NCBI GenBank assembly: GCA_016125585.1
Contig: WGLL01000001.1
Coordinates: 186,001-250,000 of the forward strand
Source of the DNA: Caulobacter sp.
Lineage (GTDB): Bacteria > Pseudomonadota > Alphaproteobacteria > Caulobacterales > Caulobacteraceae
Length of the DNA stretch: 64,000 nt
Reading direction: 5' to 3'
How positions within the stretch are numbered: position 1 is the first letter of the stretch; each line of letters begins with the position of its first letter. A program made the translations under genes and the position numbers. The notes beneath the pieces are model-generated. The model was not told the origin of the DNA. It worked only from the letters and a program-made list of their open reading frames with translations, and did not search any database. Positions 29,070 through 39,005 of the stretch are shown in pieces.

Positions 29070-29230
29070 GACGCGCCGCGCTCCGCAATCCTGACGTTAG
29101 CCGGTCAAGGATACAGGGTTGTGTGGAGTTTGACCATCGGCCGATACAGCGGGTCCGCGCGGGAAAACTCTCCTGTGGCCCGACGTTGCGGCAGGGGGGC
29201 AGAATGGGGGGTCAGCAGAGGAGACCCCCC

Positions 29231-31027
29231 ATGAGCAAGACCATCAGAATCGGCGGCGCCGGCGGGTTTCTCGGCGACTCCTCGGTGGCGGCGCCGCAAC
29301 TGCTGAAGGGGGGAAACCTCGACTACATGATCCTCGACTATCTGGCCGAGGCGACCATGTCGGTGCTGGGCCAGCTGAAGGCGCAGAAGCCGGACGAGGG
29401 GTTCGCCCGCGACTTCACCGAATGGGTCTGGAAGGACAATCTGCGGGCGCTGAAGGCCCAGGGGGTGAAGATCGTCACCAATGCTGGGGGCCTCAATCCC
29501 CACGCCTGCCGGGCGCGGATGGAACAGCTGGCGGCGGAGGCGGGGCTGAGCTTCAGGATCGCGGTGATCGAAGGCGATGATCTGTCGGACCGGCTGGAGA
29601 TGATCGCGGGACAGAGCGAGCTCTATACCGGCGCCGCCTTCCCGCCGAAGGACGCCATCTTTTCGGCCAACGCCTATTTCGGCGGCGGGCCGATCGCCCG
29701 GGCCCTGGCCGAGGGGGCGGAGATGGTGATCACCGGGCGGGTTGTCGACAGCGCCCTGGCGCTGGGGCCGCTGATGCATGAGTTCGGCTGGGGCGCGGAT
29801 GACCACGACCTGCTGTCGGCCGGCTCGCTGGCCGGCCATGTCATCGAATGCGGGGCCCAGGCGACCGGCGGGCTGTTCACCGACTGGCGGGACGTCCCCG
29901 ACTGGGGCCACATCGGCTATCCGGTGATCGAATGCGCCGCCGACGGCAGCTTCGTGGTCACCAAGCCGCCGGGCACAGGAGGGCTGGTCTCGCCCGCCGC
30001 CGTGGCCGAGCAGATCCTCTATGAGGTCGGCGATCCGCAGGGCTACATGCTGCCGGACGTGGTCTGTGATTTCACGGACGTGACGGTCGAACAGGTCGGC
30101 GAGCACCGGGTCAGGGTGGCCGGCGCCAAAGGTTATCCGCCGACGGGTCAGTACAAGGTCTGCGTCACCTGGGGGGACGGCTGGCGGTTCATAGGAGCCA
30201 TGCCGGTGGTCGGCCGCGAGGCCGCCGCCAAGGCCCGGCGCCAGGGCGAGGCGGTGCTGGAGCGGGTGGGCGAGATGCTGCGCGACCGCAACCTGCCGCC
30301 GCTGCGCGAGACCCGCATCGAGGTTCTGGGGGCCGAGTCCAGCTATGGCGCCAATGCGCGGCCCGAGGCGATGGCCGCGCGGGAGGTGGTCTATCGGCTG
30401 GGGGCCGAGCATGAGGACGAGCGGGCGCTGCGGCTGCTGACGCGGGAGTTCCAGTCGCCGACCACCTCGATGAGCGTTGGCACCACGGGATGGTTCGGCG
30501 GCGCGCCGACGGTCAGCCCGGTGTCGCGGGTGTTTTCGGTGCTGGTCCCGCGCGAACAGGTCCCGGCGACGGTCGACCTGGCGGGACAGCGGACCGTGGT
30601 CGAGGCCCCGGCGCCGGCGACGCCCTTCGCGGAGAGCATGGTGACGCGGCCCAGGGGGCCGCTCGCGCCCGAGGCGGACGGCGAGATGGAAGAGATTCCG
30701 CTGATCAACCTGGCCTGGGCCCGGTCCGGCGACAAGGGCGACGCCTTCAATGTCGGGGTCATCGCGCGGCGGCCCGACTATCTGCCCTGGATCCGGGCGG
30801 CGCTGACCGAGGCGGCGGTGAAGACCTGGTTCGCCCATGAGTTCGAGGGGGCGACCGCGCCGCAGGTCATCCGCTATGACCTGCCGGGAATGGACGCGAT
30901 CAACCTGCACTGCATCCAGGCGCTGGGCGGCGGTCAGTTCGCCAGCCTGAGGCTGGACCCCCTCGCCAAGGGCAAGGCGCAGCAACTGCTGGACATGCCG
31001 GTGAGGGTTCCGGCGGGGCTGGTTTAG
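29231..31027 (+). CDS. acyclic terpene utilisation AtuA-like protein (DUF1446)
   Basis: 598 residues from ATG 29231 with GAGGAG at 29218-29223. The N-terminal part (IRIGGAGGFLGDSSVAAPQL, YLAEATMSVLGQLKAQKPDE, VKIVTNAGGLNPHACRARME, ITGRVVDSALALGPL) is the AtuA/DUF1446 domain; the last 110 residues (LINLAWARSGDKGDAFNVGV to VIRYDLPGMDAINLHCIQAL) are the fused C-terminal domain common in this family. AtuA is required for citronellol/geraniol catabolism in Pseudomonas, but relatives are widespread and the substrate here is unknown; no other atu genes are near. Confidence 0.85.
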   Translation: MSKTIRIGGAGGFLGDSSVAAPQLLKGGNLDYMILDYLAEATMSVLGQLKAQKPDEGFARDFTEWVWKDNLRALKAQGVKIVTNAGGLNPHACRARMEQLAAEAGLSFRIAVIEGDDLSDRLEMIAGQSELYTGAAFPPKDAIFSANAYFGGGPIARALAEGAEMVITGRVVDSALALGPLMHEFGWGADDHDLLSAGSLAGHVIECGAQATGGLFTDWRDVPDWGHIGYPVIECAADGSFVVTKPPGTGGLVSPAAVAEQILYEVGDPQGYMLPDVVCDFTDVTVEQVGEHRVRVAGAKGYPPTGQYKVCVTWGDGWRFIGAMPVVGREAAAKARRQGEAVLERVGEMLRDRNLPPLRETRIEVLGAESSYGANARPEAMAAREVVYRLGAEHEDERALRLLTREFQSPTTSMSVGTTGWFGGAPTVSPVSRVFSVLVPREQVPATVDLAGQRTVVEAPAPATPFAESMVTRPRGPLAPEADGEMEEIPLINLAWARSGDKGDAFNVGVIARRPDYLPWIRAALTEAAVKTWFAHEFEGATAPQVIRYDLPGMDAINLHCIQALGGGQFASLRLDPLAKGKAQQLLDMPVRVPAGLV

Positions 31028-31030
31028 GCC

Positions 31031-31183
31031 CCCTTCCCCCTCGATGGGGGAAGGGTTGGGGATGAGGGTGTTCGCGCGGTGGCGTCGGGTCGATCAGAAG
31101 AGGGCGCCGATGCCTTTTGCGCCCTTCCGGACACACTGCGTGTACACCCCCACCCAACCCTCCCCCATCCGCCAACGGGAGGG
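31031..31183. repeat. MITE-like palindromic element
   Basis: Left end CCCTTCCCCCTCGATGGGGG (31031-) and right end CCCTCCCCCATCCGCC (31158-) are imperfect inverted copies; inner arms GGATGAGGGTGT and ACACCCCCACCC pair. The element occupies most of the space between the two convergent genes AtuA-like and NADAR. Confidence 0.6.
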
Positions 31184-31196
31184 CTCTGTAGAGTGG

Positions 31197-31724
31197 TCAG
31201 TCGCCAAGCTGATCGCGCACCGCCGTCAGCACCCGCCCCAGGAGGTTGGTCCCCTTCCACTGGCCGGGATCGTGGATAGCTGGATCGTCAAGCTGCAGCC
31301 CGACGCCCCAGATCCAGTCGCGAGGGTTGGCTTCGACCAGCATGGCGGGCGCGGTCGCCCTCAGCTGCCGGGCGGCGCCGGCGTTCTGCGAGAACTTGGC
31401 GAGATTTCCCCGGTGGACAATGTCGACCTTCCATTGATTCCAGCGGTCCTGCTCAAAGCCAGAGACGGTTTGTCCAAGCCGCTTCTGGCTTGCCGGATCA
31501 GGCGTCTGAAGGATGGCGCGGGCGACGTTTTCATCCTCGAACAGTCGGGCCTTGGCGAACATCATCCATTGTTCGGCAGTAGCAAAGGTCTCGTCCTCCA
31601 GAGTGAAAGCGGTGGGATGCCACTGGCTGAACACGCCCTTGATGAAGGGGTGGAAGGTTTCGAAGGCCGCCGGGTCGGGCAGGTCTGCTTCGGTCCATCG
31701 GGGCGAGGCGGTCGCGATAGGCAT
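31197..31724 (-). CDS. NADAR family protein (YbiA-like)
   Basis: 175 residues filling the NADAR fold: FHPFIKGVFSQWHPTAFTLE, FATAEQWMMFAKARLFEDEN, IVHRGNLAKFSQNAGAARQL, LVEANPRDWIWGVGLQLDDP and QWKGTNLLGRVLTAVRDQL are all family blocks. Members hydrolyse N-glycosidic bonds: YbiA-type proteins act on riboflavin intermediates, others remove ADP-ribose from nucleic acid bases. No DNA ADP-ribosyltransferase gene is next to it, so a housekeeping detoxification role is the simpler reading. Confidence 0.88.
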   Translation of the reverse strand: MPIATASPRWTEADLPDPAAFETFHPFIKGVFSQWHPTAFTLEDETFATAEQWMMFAKARLFEDENVARAILQTPDPASQKRLGQTVSGFEQDRWNQWKVDIVHRGNLAKFSQNAGAARQLRATAPAMLVEANPRDWIWGVGLQLDDPAIHDPGQWKGTNLLGRVLTAVRDQLGD

Positions 31725-31786
31725 CGAGCTTTCCGGTTGAACGGATCGGATGGGCGCGGCGGTTTCGGGCCCGCTTCACGAGGGGG

Positions 31787-31815
31787 CTGACAACCGCCCC
31801 CTCACCCGCTATATA
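31787..31815 (+). promoter_or_regulatory. promoter of the rimP-nusA-ylxR-infB operon
   Basis: CTGACA (31787-31792), 17-base spacer, TATATA (31810-31815) in the context CCGCTATATAGG. The GCTATATA part also fits the Caulobacter housekeeping consensus GCTANAWC. Predicted start near 31822, giving a leader of about 80 nt that contains two hairpins. Confidence 0.65.
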
Positions 31816-31831
31816 GGCCGCAACATCGTTT

Positions 31832-31886
31832 GAAAGCGCTGGATAGCGCATTCGAGCGGCGGTCTTCGGGCCGCCGCTTTTGTTTT
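31832..31886 (+). terminator. leader hairpin plus intrinsic terminator (possible attenuator) before rimP
   Basis: Two consecutive structures. First a stem of about eleven pairs around AGCGCT-GGAT-AGCGC (31832-31853, one A/A mismatch). Then AGCGGCGGTC (31855-31864), UUCG loop, GGCCGCCGCT (31869-31878) followed by TTTGTTTT (31879-31886), a textbook intrinsic terminator. It ends only 17 bases before the rimP start, with the ribosome site GGAGAGG (31891-31897) directly after the U-tract. A terminator inside the leader implies attenuation. Confidence 0.7.
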
Positions 31887-31903
31887 GACCGGAGAGGCGC
31901 ACG

Positions 31904-32467
31904 TTGCGCGGACGCACCACCGAAGACCGCGGCCTGCTGGAGCTGCTCGATCCCGTCGCGGAAAGCGCCGGTTACGAGATCGTGCGCCTGCGGCTGATGG
32001 GCGGTCAGACGCGGCGGTTGCAGATCATGGCCGAGCGGCCGGACGGCGAGATGGTGGTCGAGGACTGCGCGCGGCTGTCGCGCGCCATTTCCGAGGTCAT
32101 GGACGCCGCCGATCCGATCAGCGGCGAATACACCCTGGAAGTCTCCAGCCCCGGCATCGACCGGCCGCTGACCCGCCTGAAGGACTTCGAGACCTGGGAA
32201 GGCTATGAGGCCCGGATCGAACTGGACCGCGTGGCCGAGGGCCGCAAGCGGTTCAAGGGCGAGCTGGCCGGTATCGAACAGGGCGAGGGCGGCGTCTGGC
32301 AGGTTGGCGTCAACCTGGAAGGCGACGCCGAGACCACACTTTTCATCCCCTTCGACTGGGTTCTGGAAGCCAAGCTCGTCCTCAACGACGCGCTGATGAA
32401 GCTGGGGGCCGAACAACGGGCCGCCCGGCTGGCCTCCGAGGGCGCAGACCCGCAGGACCCCGAATAA
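31904..32467 (+). CDS. rimP: ribosome maturation factor RimP
   Basis: Needed for 30S subunit assembly. 187 residues, TTG start at 31904 with GGAGAGG six bases upstream. Landmarks: [18 protein letters not shown], the [20 protein letters not shown] helix, the signature [14 protein letters not shown], and the C-terminal SH3-like domain. First gene of the operon. Confidence 0.95.
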   Translation: MRGRTTEDRGLLELLDPVAESAGYEIVRLRLMGGQTRRLQIMAERPDGEMVVEDCARLSRAISEVMDAADPISGEYTLEVSSPGIDRPLTRLKDFETWEGYEARIELDRVAEGRKRFKGELAGIEQGEGGVWQVGVNLEGDAETTLFIPFDWVLEAKLVLNDALMKLGAEQRAARLASEGADPQDPE

Positions 32468-32510
32468 CCAACCCATCCAAGTCAGTCTTACGAACCCAAG
32501 GACTTAGACC

Positions 32511-34244
32511 ATGGCCACCGGCATTTCCGCCAATCGCCTCGAACTGCTCCAGATCGCCGACGCGGTCGCCCGTGAAAAGGGGATCGACAAGGAGATCGTC
32601 ATCGCCTCCATCGAGGAAGCGATCCAGAAGGCCGCCCGCAGCCGCTACGGCGCCGAGCACGACATCCGCGTCTCGATCGATCCCAAGACCGGCGAGACCT
32701 CGATCAAGCGCTATGTCACGGTGGTCGAGGACGACGCCGAGATCGGCGAGGAGGACCTGGGCATGATGCGGCTGGCCGACGCCGCGGCCCTCTATCCCGA
32801 CGCCGAGGTCGGCAAGGTCTATGACGAGGAGCTGCCGCCCTTCGAGTTCGGCCGGGTGCAGACCCAGATGGCCCGCCAGGTGGTGTTCGGCAAGGTCCGC
32901 GAGGCCGAGCGCGAGCGCCAGTTCGAGGAATACAAGGATCGCGTCGGCGAGATCGTCAACGGCGTGGTCAAGCGCGTCGAATACGGCAACGTCATCGTCG
33001 ATCTCGGCCGGGGCGAGGGCGTGATGCGCCGCGACCAGTCGATCCCGCGCGAGAACTTCAACATCGGCGACCGCATCCGCTGCTACATCTACGACGTGCG
33101 CAGCGAGACCAAGGGTCCGCAGATCATGCTCTCCCGCGCCCACGGCGGCTTCATGGCCAAGCTGTTCGCCCAGGAAGTGCCGGAAGTCTACGACGGCGTC
33201 ATCGAGATCCGCGCCGTGGCCCGCGACCCGGGCAGCCGCGCCAAGATGGGCGTCATCTCCAACGACGGTTCGATCGACCCCGTCGGCGCCTGCGTCGGCA
33301 TGCGCGGCAGCCGGGTTCAGGCGGTCGTCGCCGAACTGCAGGGCGAGAAGATCGACATCATCCAGTGGAGCCCGGACGAGGCGACCTTCATCGTCAACGC
33401 GCTTGCGCCGGCGGAAGTCTCCAAGGTGGTGATGGACGAGGATGACGAGCGGGTCGAGGTCGTGGTGCCCGACGAGCAGCTGTCGCTGGCCATCGGCCGT
33501 CGCGGCCAGAACGTGCGTCTGGCCAGCCAGCTGACCGGCTGGCAGATCGACATCCTGACCGAAACCCAGGAGTCCGAGCGTCGCCAGAAGCAGTTCGCCG
33601 AGACCACCCAGCTGTTCCAGGACGCCCTGGACGTCGATGAGGTCATCGCCCAGCTGCTGGCCACCGAGGGCTTCGTCTCGGTCGAGGACGTGGCCTTTGT
33701 CGAGCCGCACGAAATCTCCGAGATCGAGGGCTTCGACGAGGACACCGCCGACGAGCTGCAGACCCGCGCCCGCGAATTCCTCGAGAAGGAAGCCGCCGAG
33801 CTGGACGCCAAGCGGCGTGAGCTGGGCGTCGAGGACGGCGTGCTCGAGGTCGAGGGCGTCACCCTGGCCATGGCCGTCGCCCTGGGCGAGGCCGATGTGA
33901 AGACGGTGGAAGACCTGGCCGGCCTGGTGCCCGACGACCTGCGCGGCTGGTACGAGACCAAGGACGGCGAACGCGTCCGCGAGGCCGGGGCCCTGGAAAG
34001 CTTCAACCTGACGCCGGAAGACGCCGAGACCCTGATCATGCGCGCCCGGGTGGCGATGGGCTGGGTCGAGGCCCCGCCGGAGCCGGAATACGCCGAGGAA
34101 GACTACGTCGACGGCGAGGGCGAGTATGAGGGCGAAGGCGGCGAGTATGACGCCGACGCCGGCGAGGCCGTCCAGGGCGAACAGCCCGAAGACGCCGAGG
34201 CGCTCGATCTGGCCGAGGCCGAGGGCGAGGCTCGGGACGCGTGA
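32511..34244 (+). CDS. nusA: transcription termination/antitermination factor NusA
   Basis: 577 residues. N-terminal RNA-polymerase-binding domain ([20 protein letters not shown]), S1 domain ([20 protein letters not shown] near 145-165), two KH domains ([39 protein letters not shown]), two helix-hairpin-helix-type acidic repeats and a strongly acidic C-terminal tail ([20 protein letters not shown]). NusA modulates pausing and termination and, in other bacteria, feeds back on its own operon, which is relevant to the terminator in the leader here. Confidence 0.97.
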   Translation: MATGISANRLELLQIADAVAREKGIDKEIVIASIEEAIQKAARSRYGAEHDIRVSIDPKTGETSIKRYVTVVEDDAEIGEEDLGMMRLADAAALYPDAEVGKVYDEELPPFEFGRVQTQMARQVVFGKVREAERERQFEEYKDRVGEIVNGVVKRVEYGNVIVDLGRGEGVMRRDQSIPRENFNIGDRIRCYIYDVRSETKGPQIMLSRAHGGFMAKLFAQEVPEVYDGVIEIRAVARDPGSRAKMGVISNDGSIDPVGACVGMRGSRVQAVVAELQGEKIDIIQWSPDEATFIVNALAPAEVSKVVMDEDDERVEVVVPDEQLSLAIGRRGQNVRLASQLTGWQIDILTETQESERRQKQFAETTQLFQDALDVDEVIAQLLATEGFVSVEDVAFVEPHEISEIEGFDEDTADELQTRAREFLEKEAAELDAKRRELGVEDGVLEVEGVTLAMAVALGEADVKTVEDLAGLVPDDLRGWYETKDGERVREAGALESFNLTPEDAETLIMRARVAMGWVEAPPEPEYAEEDYVDGEGEYEGEGGEYDADAGEAVQGEQPEDAEALDLAEAEGEARDA

Positions 34245-34338
34245 GCGTCCCCGGCCGCCCCTTCGCGATCTCGCCCCAACAACTGACCTGACCGGCCCGC
34301 CTCTGGCGCCGGTCCCGAAAAGGATTTGACCCGGCGCC

Positions 34339-34998
34339 ATGCAGGCCACCGCCGACCCGCCTTCGGACCCCAGGGTCCACCGCACCCTGGCGCAGGCCGC
34401 CCGGGAACGGCGCGACATCGTCTCGGGCGAGACCATGGCGGAGGCGCGGCTGGTGCGCTTCGTTCCCGGCCCGGACGGCGTGGTGACGCCGGATCTGGCG
34501 CGCAAGCTGCCCGGCCGCGGCGTCTGGGTCGCCGCCGATCGCGCCAGCCTGGCGACGGCGGTGAAGAAGAACCTGTTCTCGCGCTCGGCCAAACAGAAGC
34601 TGAGCGTGCCCGCCGACCTGGTCGATCTGGTGGAATCCCTGCTGGTGAAGCGGGTTCTGGACGGTCTTGGCCTTGCAAGACGCTCCGGAGACCTTACCTC
34701 TGGATTCGAGAAGGTCATGGCCGCCGTGCGAGCCGGCAAGGCCGCCTGGCTGATCGAGGCCAGCGACGGCGCCGAGGACGGCCGGGGCAAGATCCTGAAC
34801 CTTGCGCGCCATATCAAGCCGCCGCCGCGGATTGCCGGTCTTTTCACCAAGGCCGAATTGGGTTTGGCCTTGGGCGCTGAGAATGTGATACACACCGCCT
34901 TCCTTGCGGGGCGGTCAGCCGGAAGTTGGACCCAGGAGGTCGAACGACTGGCGGGATTTCGCCCGCTTCTCCCTGAGAGCTGGCGCGAGGAGCGGTGA
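34339..34998 (+). CDS. ylxR: YlxR-like RNA-binding protein (DUF448 plus L7Ae-like domain)
   Basis: 219 residues, between nusA and infB as usual. The N-terminal DUF448 part (RRDIVSGETMAEARLVRFVP, GRGVWVAADRASLATAVKKN) lacks the CxxC seen in some homologues. The second half (RRSGDLTSGFEKVMAAVRAG, AAWLIEASDGAEDGRGKILN) is an L7Ae-like RNA-binding fold. YlxR proteins have been linked to RNase P and to ribosome-related regulation. Start at ATG 34339. Confidence 0.88.
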   Translation: MQATADPPSDPRVHRTLAQAARERRDIVSGETMAEARLVRFVPGPDGVVTPDLARKLPGRGVWVAADRASLATAVKKNLFSRSAKQKLSVPADLVDLVESLLVKRVLDGLGLARRSGDLTSGFEKVMAAVRAGKAAWLIEASDGAEDGRGKILNLARHIKPPPRIAGLFTKAELGLALGAENVIHTAFLAGRSAGSWTQEVERLAGFRPLLPESWREER

Positions 34999-35002
34999 CC
35001 AG

Positions 35003-35033
35003 AGGGCCGCGCGGGAAACCGCGCCCGGGCCCT
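35003..35033 (+). terminator. hairpin between ylxR and infB
   Basis: AGGGCCGCGCGG, GAAA loop, CCGCGC-(CCG)-GGCCCT: twelve pairs with a three-base bulge, followed by TTGTGAGTTT. The U-tract is interrupted, so it is a weak terminator or a processing/stability hairpin rather than a full stop, since infB belongs to the same operon. Confidence 0.4.
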
Positions 35034-35098
35034 TTGTGAGTTTGGATTGATGGGATTGCGGGGACCGGCTGTCGGGACCCGCGAGTTAAGCGAGACGC

Positions 35099-38095
35099 AT
35101 GAGCGACGAGAACGACAACCGCCCGGGCCGCCCGCCCATGACGCTGAAACCCCGCGCGGGGTCTGTCAGCGCCGGGGTGGTCAAGCAGAGCTTCAGCCAC
35201 GGGCGGACCAAGACGGTGGTGGTGGAAACCAAGCGCCAGCGCAGCCATGCGCCGGCGTCGTCCGGCAATCTGGCCGGGCCATCGGCGGCTGAGCGGAACC
35301 GTCCGCCGGCCGGCGCCCCGTCGCGTCCCGCGCCTCCCTCCGGCGCCGGCGGCCTGTCGGCCGACGAGATGCGCGCCCGTCAGGAAGCCATCGCCCTGGC
35401 CCAGCGCCAGGCCGCCGCCAAGGCCGAGGAGGAGCGCCGTCAGGCCGCCGCCGCCGCCGAGGCCGCCAAGGCCAAGGCCGCCCCGGCCCCCGAGGCGCCG
35501 GCTCCCGCCGCGCCCGCCAAGACCGAAGCGCCCAAGGCGGAGGCTCCGGCCGCCGCCCCGGCGCCCAAGGTCGAGGCCGAGCCGGTGAAGGCTGAAGCCC
35601 CCGCGGAAGCCCCGGCCGCCCCCACGGCGACCGCCCCGACCCTGCCGCCGCCGATCGCCCGCGCGCCGGCGCCGCGCCCGGCCGCCCCGGCCGCGCCGAA
35701 CCAGACCCGCACCTACGAGCCCTCGCGCGACCGTCGCGACGATCGCTCCAGCACCACCACCTACCGCCCCGAGCGGCCGGCCGGCGGGTCAAGTTACAAC
35801 CAGCGCACCCCGCGCATGGACACCACCAGCTTCAACCAGCGGGCCCCGCGCCCCGACGCCGAGCGGTCTCCGCGTGACGATGCGCCCCGCGAGCGTGACA
35901 GCGGCGGACGCGGCGACACCCGCGCGCCCCGCGCCGGCGAGACCGTCCGCTACTCGGCCCTGGCGCCGCGTCCGGCGCCGGCCCGCCCCGGCGCGCCGCG
36001 CGGCCCGCGTCCCGGCGCCGGCATGCCCAATGCGCCGCCGGCCACGCCGGAAGTGCAACGCGCCACCCGCTCGGCCCCCCGCCCCGGCGGCGCGGTCACC
36101 GACCGTCGCCCCGACGAGGAGGACGATCGTCGCAAGGGCGCCGGTCCCGGCAAGGCCATCTCCCGCACCCGCGGCGAGCCCAAGCGCCGCGAAGGCCGCC
36201 TGACCATCCAGGCCGTGGCCGGTGATGACGAGGGCGCCGTCGAGCGCATGCGCTCGCTGGCCTCGGTCCGCCGGGCCCGCGAACGCGAGAAGGAGAAGCG
36301 CCGTGGCGGCGCCACCGAACAGGCCCGCGCGGCCCGTGAAGTGATCATTCCCGACGTCATCACCGTGCAGGAGCTGTCCAACCGGATGGCCGTGCGCGGC
36401 GTCGACATCATCAAGTTCCTGATGCGCGAAGGCGTGATGCTGAAGATCAATGATGTGATCGACAGCGACACCGCCGAGCTGGTGGCCACCGAATTCGGCA
36501 ACACCGTGCGCCGCGTCTCGGAATCGGACGTCGAAAGCGGCTTCCTGGCCGAGGACGATCACGACGATCATCAGCTGCCGCGTCCGCCGGTGGTGACCAT
36601 CATGGGTCACGTCGACCACGGCAAGACCAGCCTGCTGGACGCCCTGCGCACCACCGACGTCGCCTCGGGCGAGGCCGGCGGCATCACCCAGCACATCGGC
36701 GCCTATCAGGTTCGCCTGGAAAGCGGCGACCGCGTCACCTTCCTCGACACCCCCGGCCACGCGGCGTTCAGCGCCATGCGGTCGCGCGGCGCGACCATCA
36801 CCGACATCGTGGTGCTGGTGGTGGCCGCTGACGACGGGGTCAAGCCGCAAACCATCGAGGCCATCCAGCACGCCAAGGCGGCCGGGGTTCCGATCATCGT
36901 GGCCATCAACAAGATGGACAAGGACGGGGCCGATCCGACCCGGGTTGTCAACGAGCTGCTGCAGCACGAGATCGTCGTCGAAAGCCTCGGCGGTGAAACC
37001 CAGGTGGTCGAGGTTTCGGCCAAGACCCGCGCCGGTCTCGACAACCTGATCGACAACATCCTGATCCAGGCCGAACTGCTCGACCTGAAGGCCAAGCCCG
37101 ACCGCACCGCCGAAGGTGTGGTCATCGAGGCCAAGCTGGACAAGGGTCGCGGCGCGGTCTCCACCGTTCTGGTCAAGCGCGGCACCCTCAAGCGCGGCGA
37201 CATCGTCGTCGCCGGCTCCAACTACGGCCGGGTGCGCGCCCTGCTCAACGAGCGTCAGGAACAGCTGGACGAAGCCGGTCCCTCGACCCCGGTCGAGATT
37301 CTCGGCCTCGACGGCGCCGCCATTCCCGGCGACGCCTTCGCGGTGGTCGAGAGCGAGGCCCGGGCCCGTGAGCTGACCGAATACCGCGCCCGTCTGAAGC
37401 GCGAGAAGTCCTCGGTCGGCGCCGCCGCCGCCGGCTCGTCCCTGGCCGACATGATGGCCAAGCTGTCGTCCAAGAAGGTCAGCGAACTGCCGCTGGTCAT
37501 CAAGGGCGACGTGCAGGGTTCGGTCGAGGCCATTGTCGGCTCGCTCGACAAGCTGGGCACCGAGGAGGTGCGCGCCCGCATCATCCTGCAAGGGGCCGGT
37601 GCGATCAGCGAAAGCGACGTCACCCTGGCCAAGGGCGCCGGCGCCCCGATCATCGGCTTCAATGTCCGCGCCTCGAAACAGGCCCGCGACCTGGCCGAGC
37701 GTGAAGGCGTCGAGATCCGCTACTATTCGATCATCTACGACCTGATCGACGACATCAAAGGCGTCATGTCGGGGATGCTCTCGCCGATCCAGCGGGAAAC
37801 CTTCCTGGGCTACGCCAAGGTGCTGCAGGTGTTCGACATCTCCAAGGTCGGCCGCATTGCCGGCTGTCGCGTCACCGAGGGCGTGGTTCGCCGCGGCGCC
37901 AAGGTCCGGATCGTCCGCGAAAACGTGGTCGTGCTGGAACTGGGCACGCTGCAGACCCTCAAGCGCTTCAAGGACGAGGTGGCGGAAGTCACCAACGGCA
38001 TGGAGTGCGGCATGCACTTCCAGGGCTTCCAGGACATCCGCGAAGGCGACGAGATCGAGTGCTTCACCGTCGAGGAGGTCAAGCGTTCGCTGTAG
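35099..38095 (+). CDS. infB: translation initiation factor IF-2
   Basis: 998 residues. The first 400 are alphaproteobacterium-specific: a conserved start ([20 protein letters not shown]), then a long Ala/Pro/Lys-rich and Arg-rich disordered stretch. The core follows: IF2_N-like segment ([20 protein letters not shown]), GTPase with G1 GHVDHGKT at 503-510, G3 DTPGH and G4 NKMD, then domains II-IV. IF-2 delivers initiator tRNA to the 30S subunit. A strong terminator lies 28 bp after the stop. Confidence 0.98.
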   Translation: MSDENDNRPGRPPMTLKPRAGSVSAGVVKQSFSHGRTKTVVVETKRQRSHAPASSGNLAGPSAAERNRPPAGAPSRPAPPSGAGGLSADEMRARQEAIALAQRQAAAKAEEERRQAAAAAEAAKAKAAPAPEAPAPAAPAKTEAPKAEAPAAAPAPKVEAEPVKAEAPAEAPAAPTATAPTLPPPIARAPAPRPAAPAAPNQTRTYEPSRDRRDDRSSTTTYRPERPAGGSSYNQRTPRMDTTSFNQRAPRPDAERSPRDDAPRERDSGGRGDTRAPRAGETVRYSALAPRPAPARPGAPRGPRPGAGMPNAPPATPEVQRATRSAPRPGGAVTDRRPDEEDDRRKGAGPGKAISRTRGEPKRREGRLTIQAVAGDDEGAVERMRSLASVRRAREREKEKRRGGATEQARAAREVIIPDVITVQELSNRMAVRGVDIIKFLMREGVMLKINDVIDSDTAELVATEFGNTVRRVSESDVESGFLAEDDHDDHQLPRPPVVTIMGHVDHGKTSLLDALRTTDVASGEAGGITQHIGAYQVRLESGDRVTFLDTPGHAAFSAMRSRGATITDIVVLVVAADDGVKPQTIEAIQHAKAAGVPIIVAINKMDKDGADPTRVVNELLQHEIVVESLGGETQVVEVSAKTRAGLDNLIDNILIQAELLDLKAKPDRTAEGVVIEAKLDKGRGAVSTVLVKRGTLKRGDIVVAGSNYGRVRALLNERQEQLDEAGPSTPVEILGLDGAAIPGDAFAVVESEARARELTEYRARLKREKSSVGAAAAGSSLADMMAKLSSKKVSELPLVIKGDVQGSVEAIVGSLDKLGTEEVRARIILQGAGAISESDVTLAKGAGAPIIGFNVRASKQARDLAEREGVEIRYYSIIYDLIDDIKGVMSGMLSPIQRETFLGYAKVLQVFDISKVGRIAGCRVTEGVVRRGAKVRIVRENVVVLELGTLQTLKRFKDEVAEVTNGMECGMHFQGFQDIREGDEIECFTVEEVKRSL

Positions 38096-38123
38096 CGGGC
38101 GGCTTGAGCCTCTGACGCAGTCG

Positions 38124-38160
38124 AAAGGCGCGGACCGCAGGGTTCGCGCCTTTTGTCTTT
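38124..38160 (+). terminator. intrinsic terminator after infB
   Basis: AAAGGCGCGGACC (38124-38136), GCAG loop, GGTTCGCGCCTTT (38141-38153): thirteen pairs with one G-U, followed by TTGTCTTT. It closes the rimP-infB operon and separates it from the accessory islet. Confidence 0.85.
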
Positions 38161-38169
38161 GGGGGCTTC

Positions 38170-38787
38170 ATGCAGGTTACCGGCGACCTTCGCCTCGGAG
38201 AGGCCGACAGCGCTTCAACGGCCATCTACATCAGGATGGCGGGGTTCGCCGGCCGCGTGATGCTGGCCGCCTCGTGTACCGGCCCCGGCATCGTCGGGCT
38301 GGGCGGACTTCTGTTGCTCTCCAGGATGGGTAAGGCGGGCGAAAGCCTGATCCTTCCCTGGGTGGGGTTCACCCTGATCATCGCCTATCTGCCCCTCTTC
38401 GTTCAGTTTCTAGCCCGGCGCGCGACCCGGTCGGCGCAACTGGCCCGCGGCGCGCAGCAAACCACCCTTTGCCGCTTCAACCTCGATGACGCGGGCATGC
38501 GGATGGACTGGGACGGCGCCGAGCACTGGTGCGCCTGGGGGAAGGTCAGCGAAGTCTTCCTCTGCCGGAACATGTGGGTGGTGGTTTCGGGGCTCGGTTA
38601 TTGCGTGCCGCGCAGGCTCTTTCCGGATCAGGAAGCCGAGGCCGCGTTTCTCGAGTTCGTGCTGTCCCGGCTGACGCCCGAAGCGCTGGAGCGCAGCTGG
38701 GACGCGACCCTTGTCCGCAATGGCGATGCCAAGCCGTGGACCGGCTACGGCAAGACCCTGGCGGCTCCCTCGTCCCCGGGCCTGTGA
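38170..38787 (+). CDS. membrane protein with YcxB-like C-terminal domain
   Basis: 205 residues. Two hydrophobic helices (about 24-50 and 61-82, LILPWVGFTLIIAYLPLFVQ) and a C-terminal domain whose pattern FNLDDAGMRMDWDGAEHWCA, WGKVSEVFLCRNMWVVV, CVPRRLFPDQEAEAAFLEFV is that of YcxB-like proteins. Function unknown. ATG 38170 lies ten bases after the infB terminator, so its promoter must overlap the terminator region or it depends on readthrough. Confidence 0.72.
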   Translation: MQVTGDLRLGEADSASTAIYIRMAGFAGRVMLAASCTGPGIVGLGGLLLLSRMGKAGESLILPWVGFTLIIAYLPLFVQFLARRATRSAQLARGAQQTTLCRFNLDDAGMRMDWDGAEHWCAWGKVSEVFLCRNMWVVVSGLGYCVPRRLFPDQEAEAAFLEFVLSRLTPEALERSWDATLVRNGDAKPWTGYGKTLAAPSSPGL

Positions 38788-38927
38788 GAAGGCGCCGTCG
38801 GACGCGACAGGGCTGGATGCCTGGAGCATGGCGCGATCTGATGGACCTAAACCGCGCCGCTCCAGGTTTGTCTTTGTCGCGTGTCTGGCCCGATCGCCGG
38901 TTCCCAACAGTTGGTACACGCTCTATC

Positions 38928-39005
38928 GCGCCGTCGCGGAAAGGCCTTATCGTGGCGCCACACTGGCGGCTGTAGCGCTCACCCCCCATGCGTCTATCTC
39001 GATCC
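38928..39005 (+). repeat. duplicated promoter/start module, copy 1
   Basis: Seventy-eight bases running from upstream DNA through the ATG (38988) and six codons (MRLSRS) of the next gene. Copy 2 is at 39537-39614, exactly 609 bases downstream; seven mismatches and no gap by my count. The shared segment includes CCTTATCGTGGCGCC. Confidence 0.8.
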
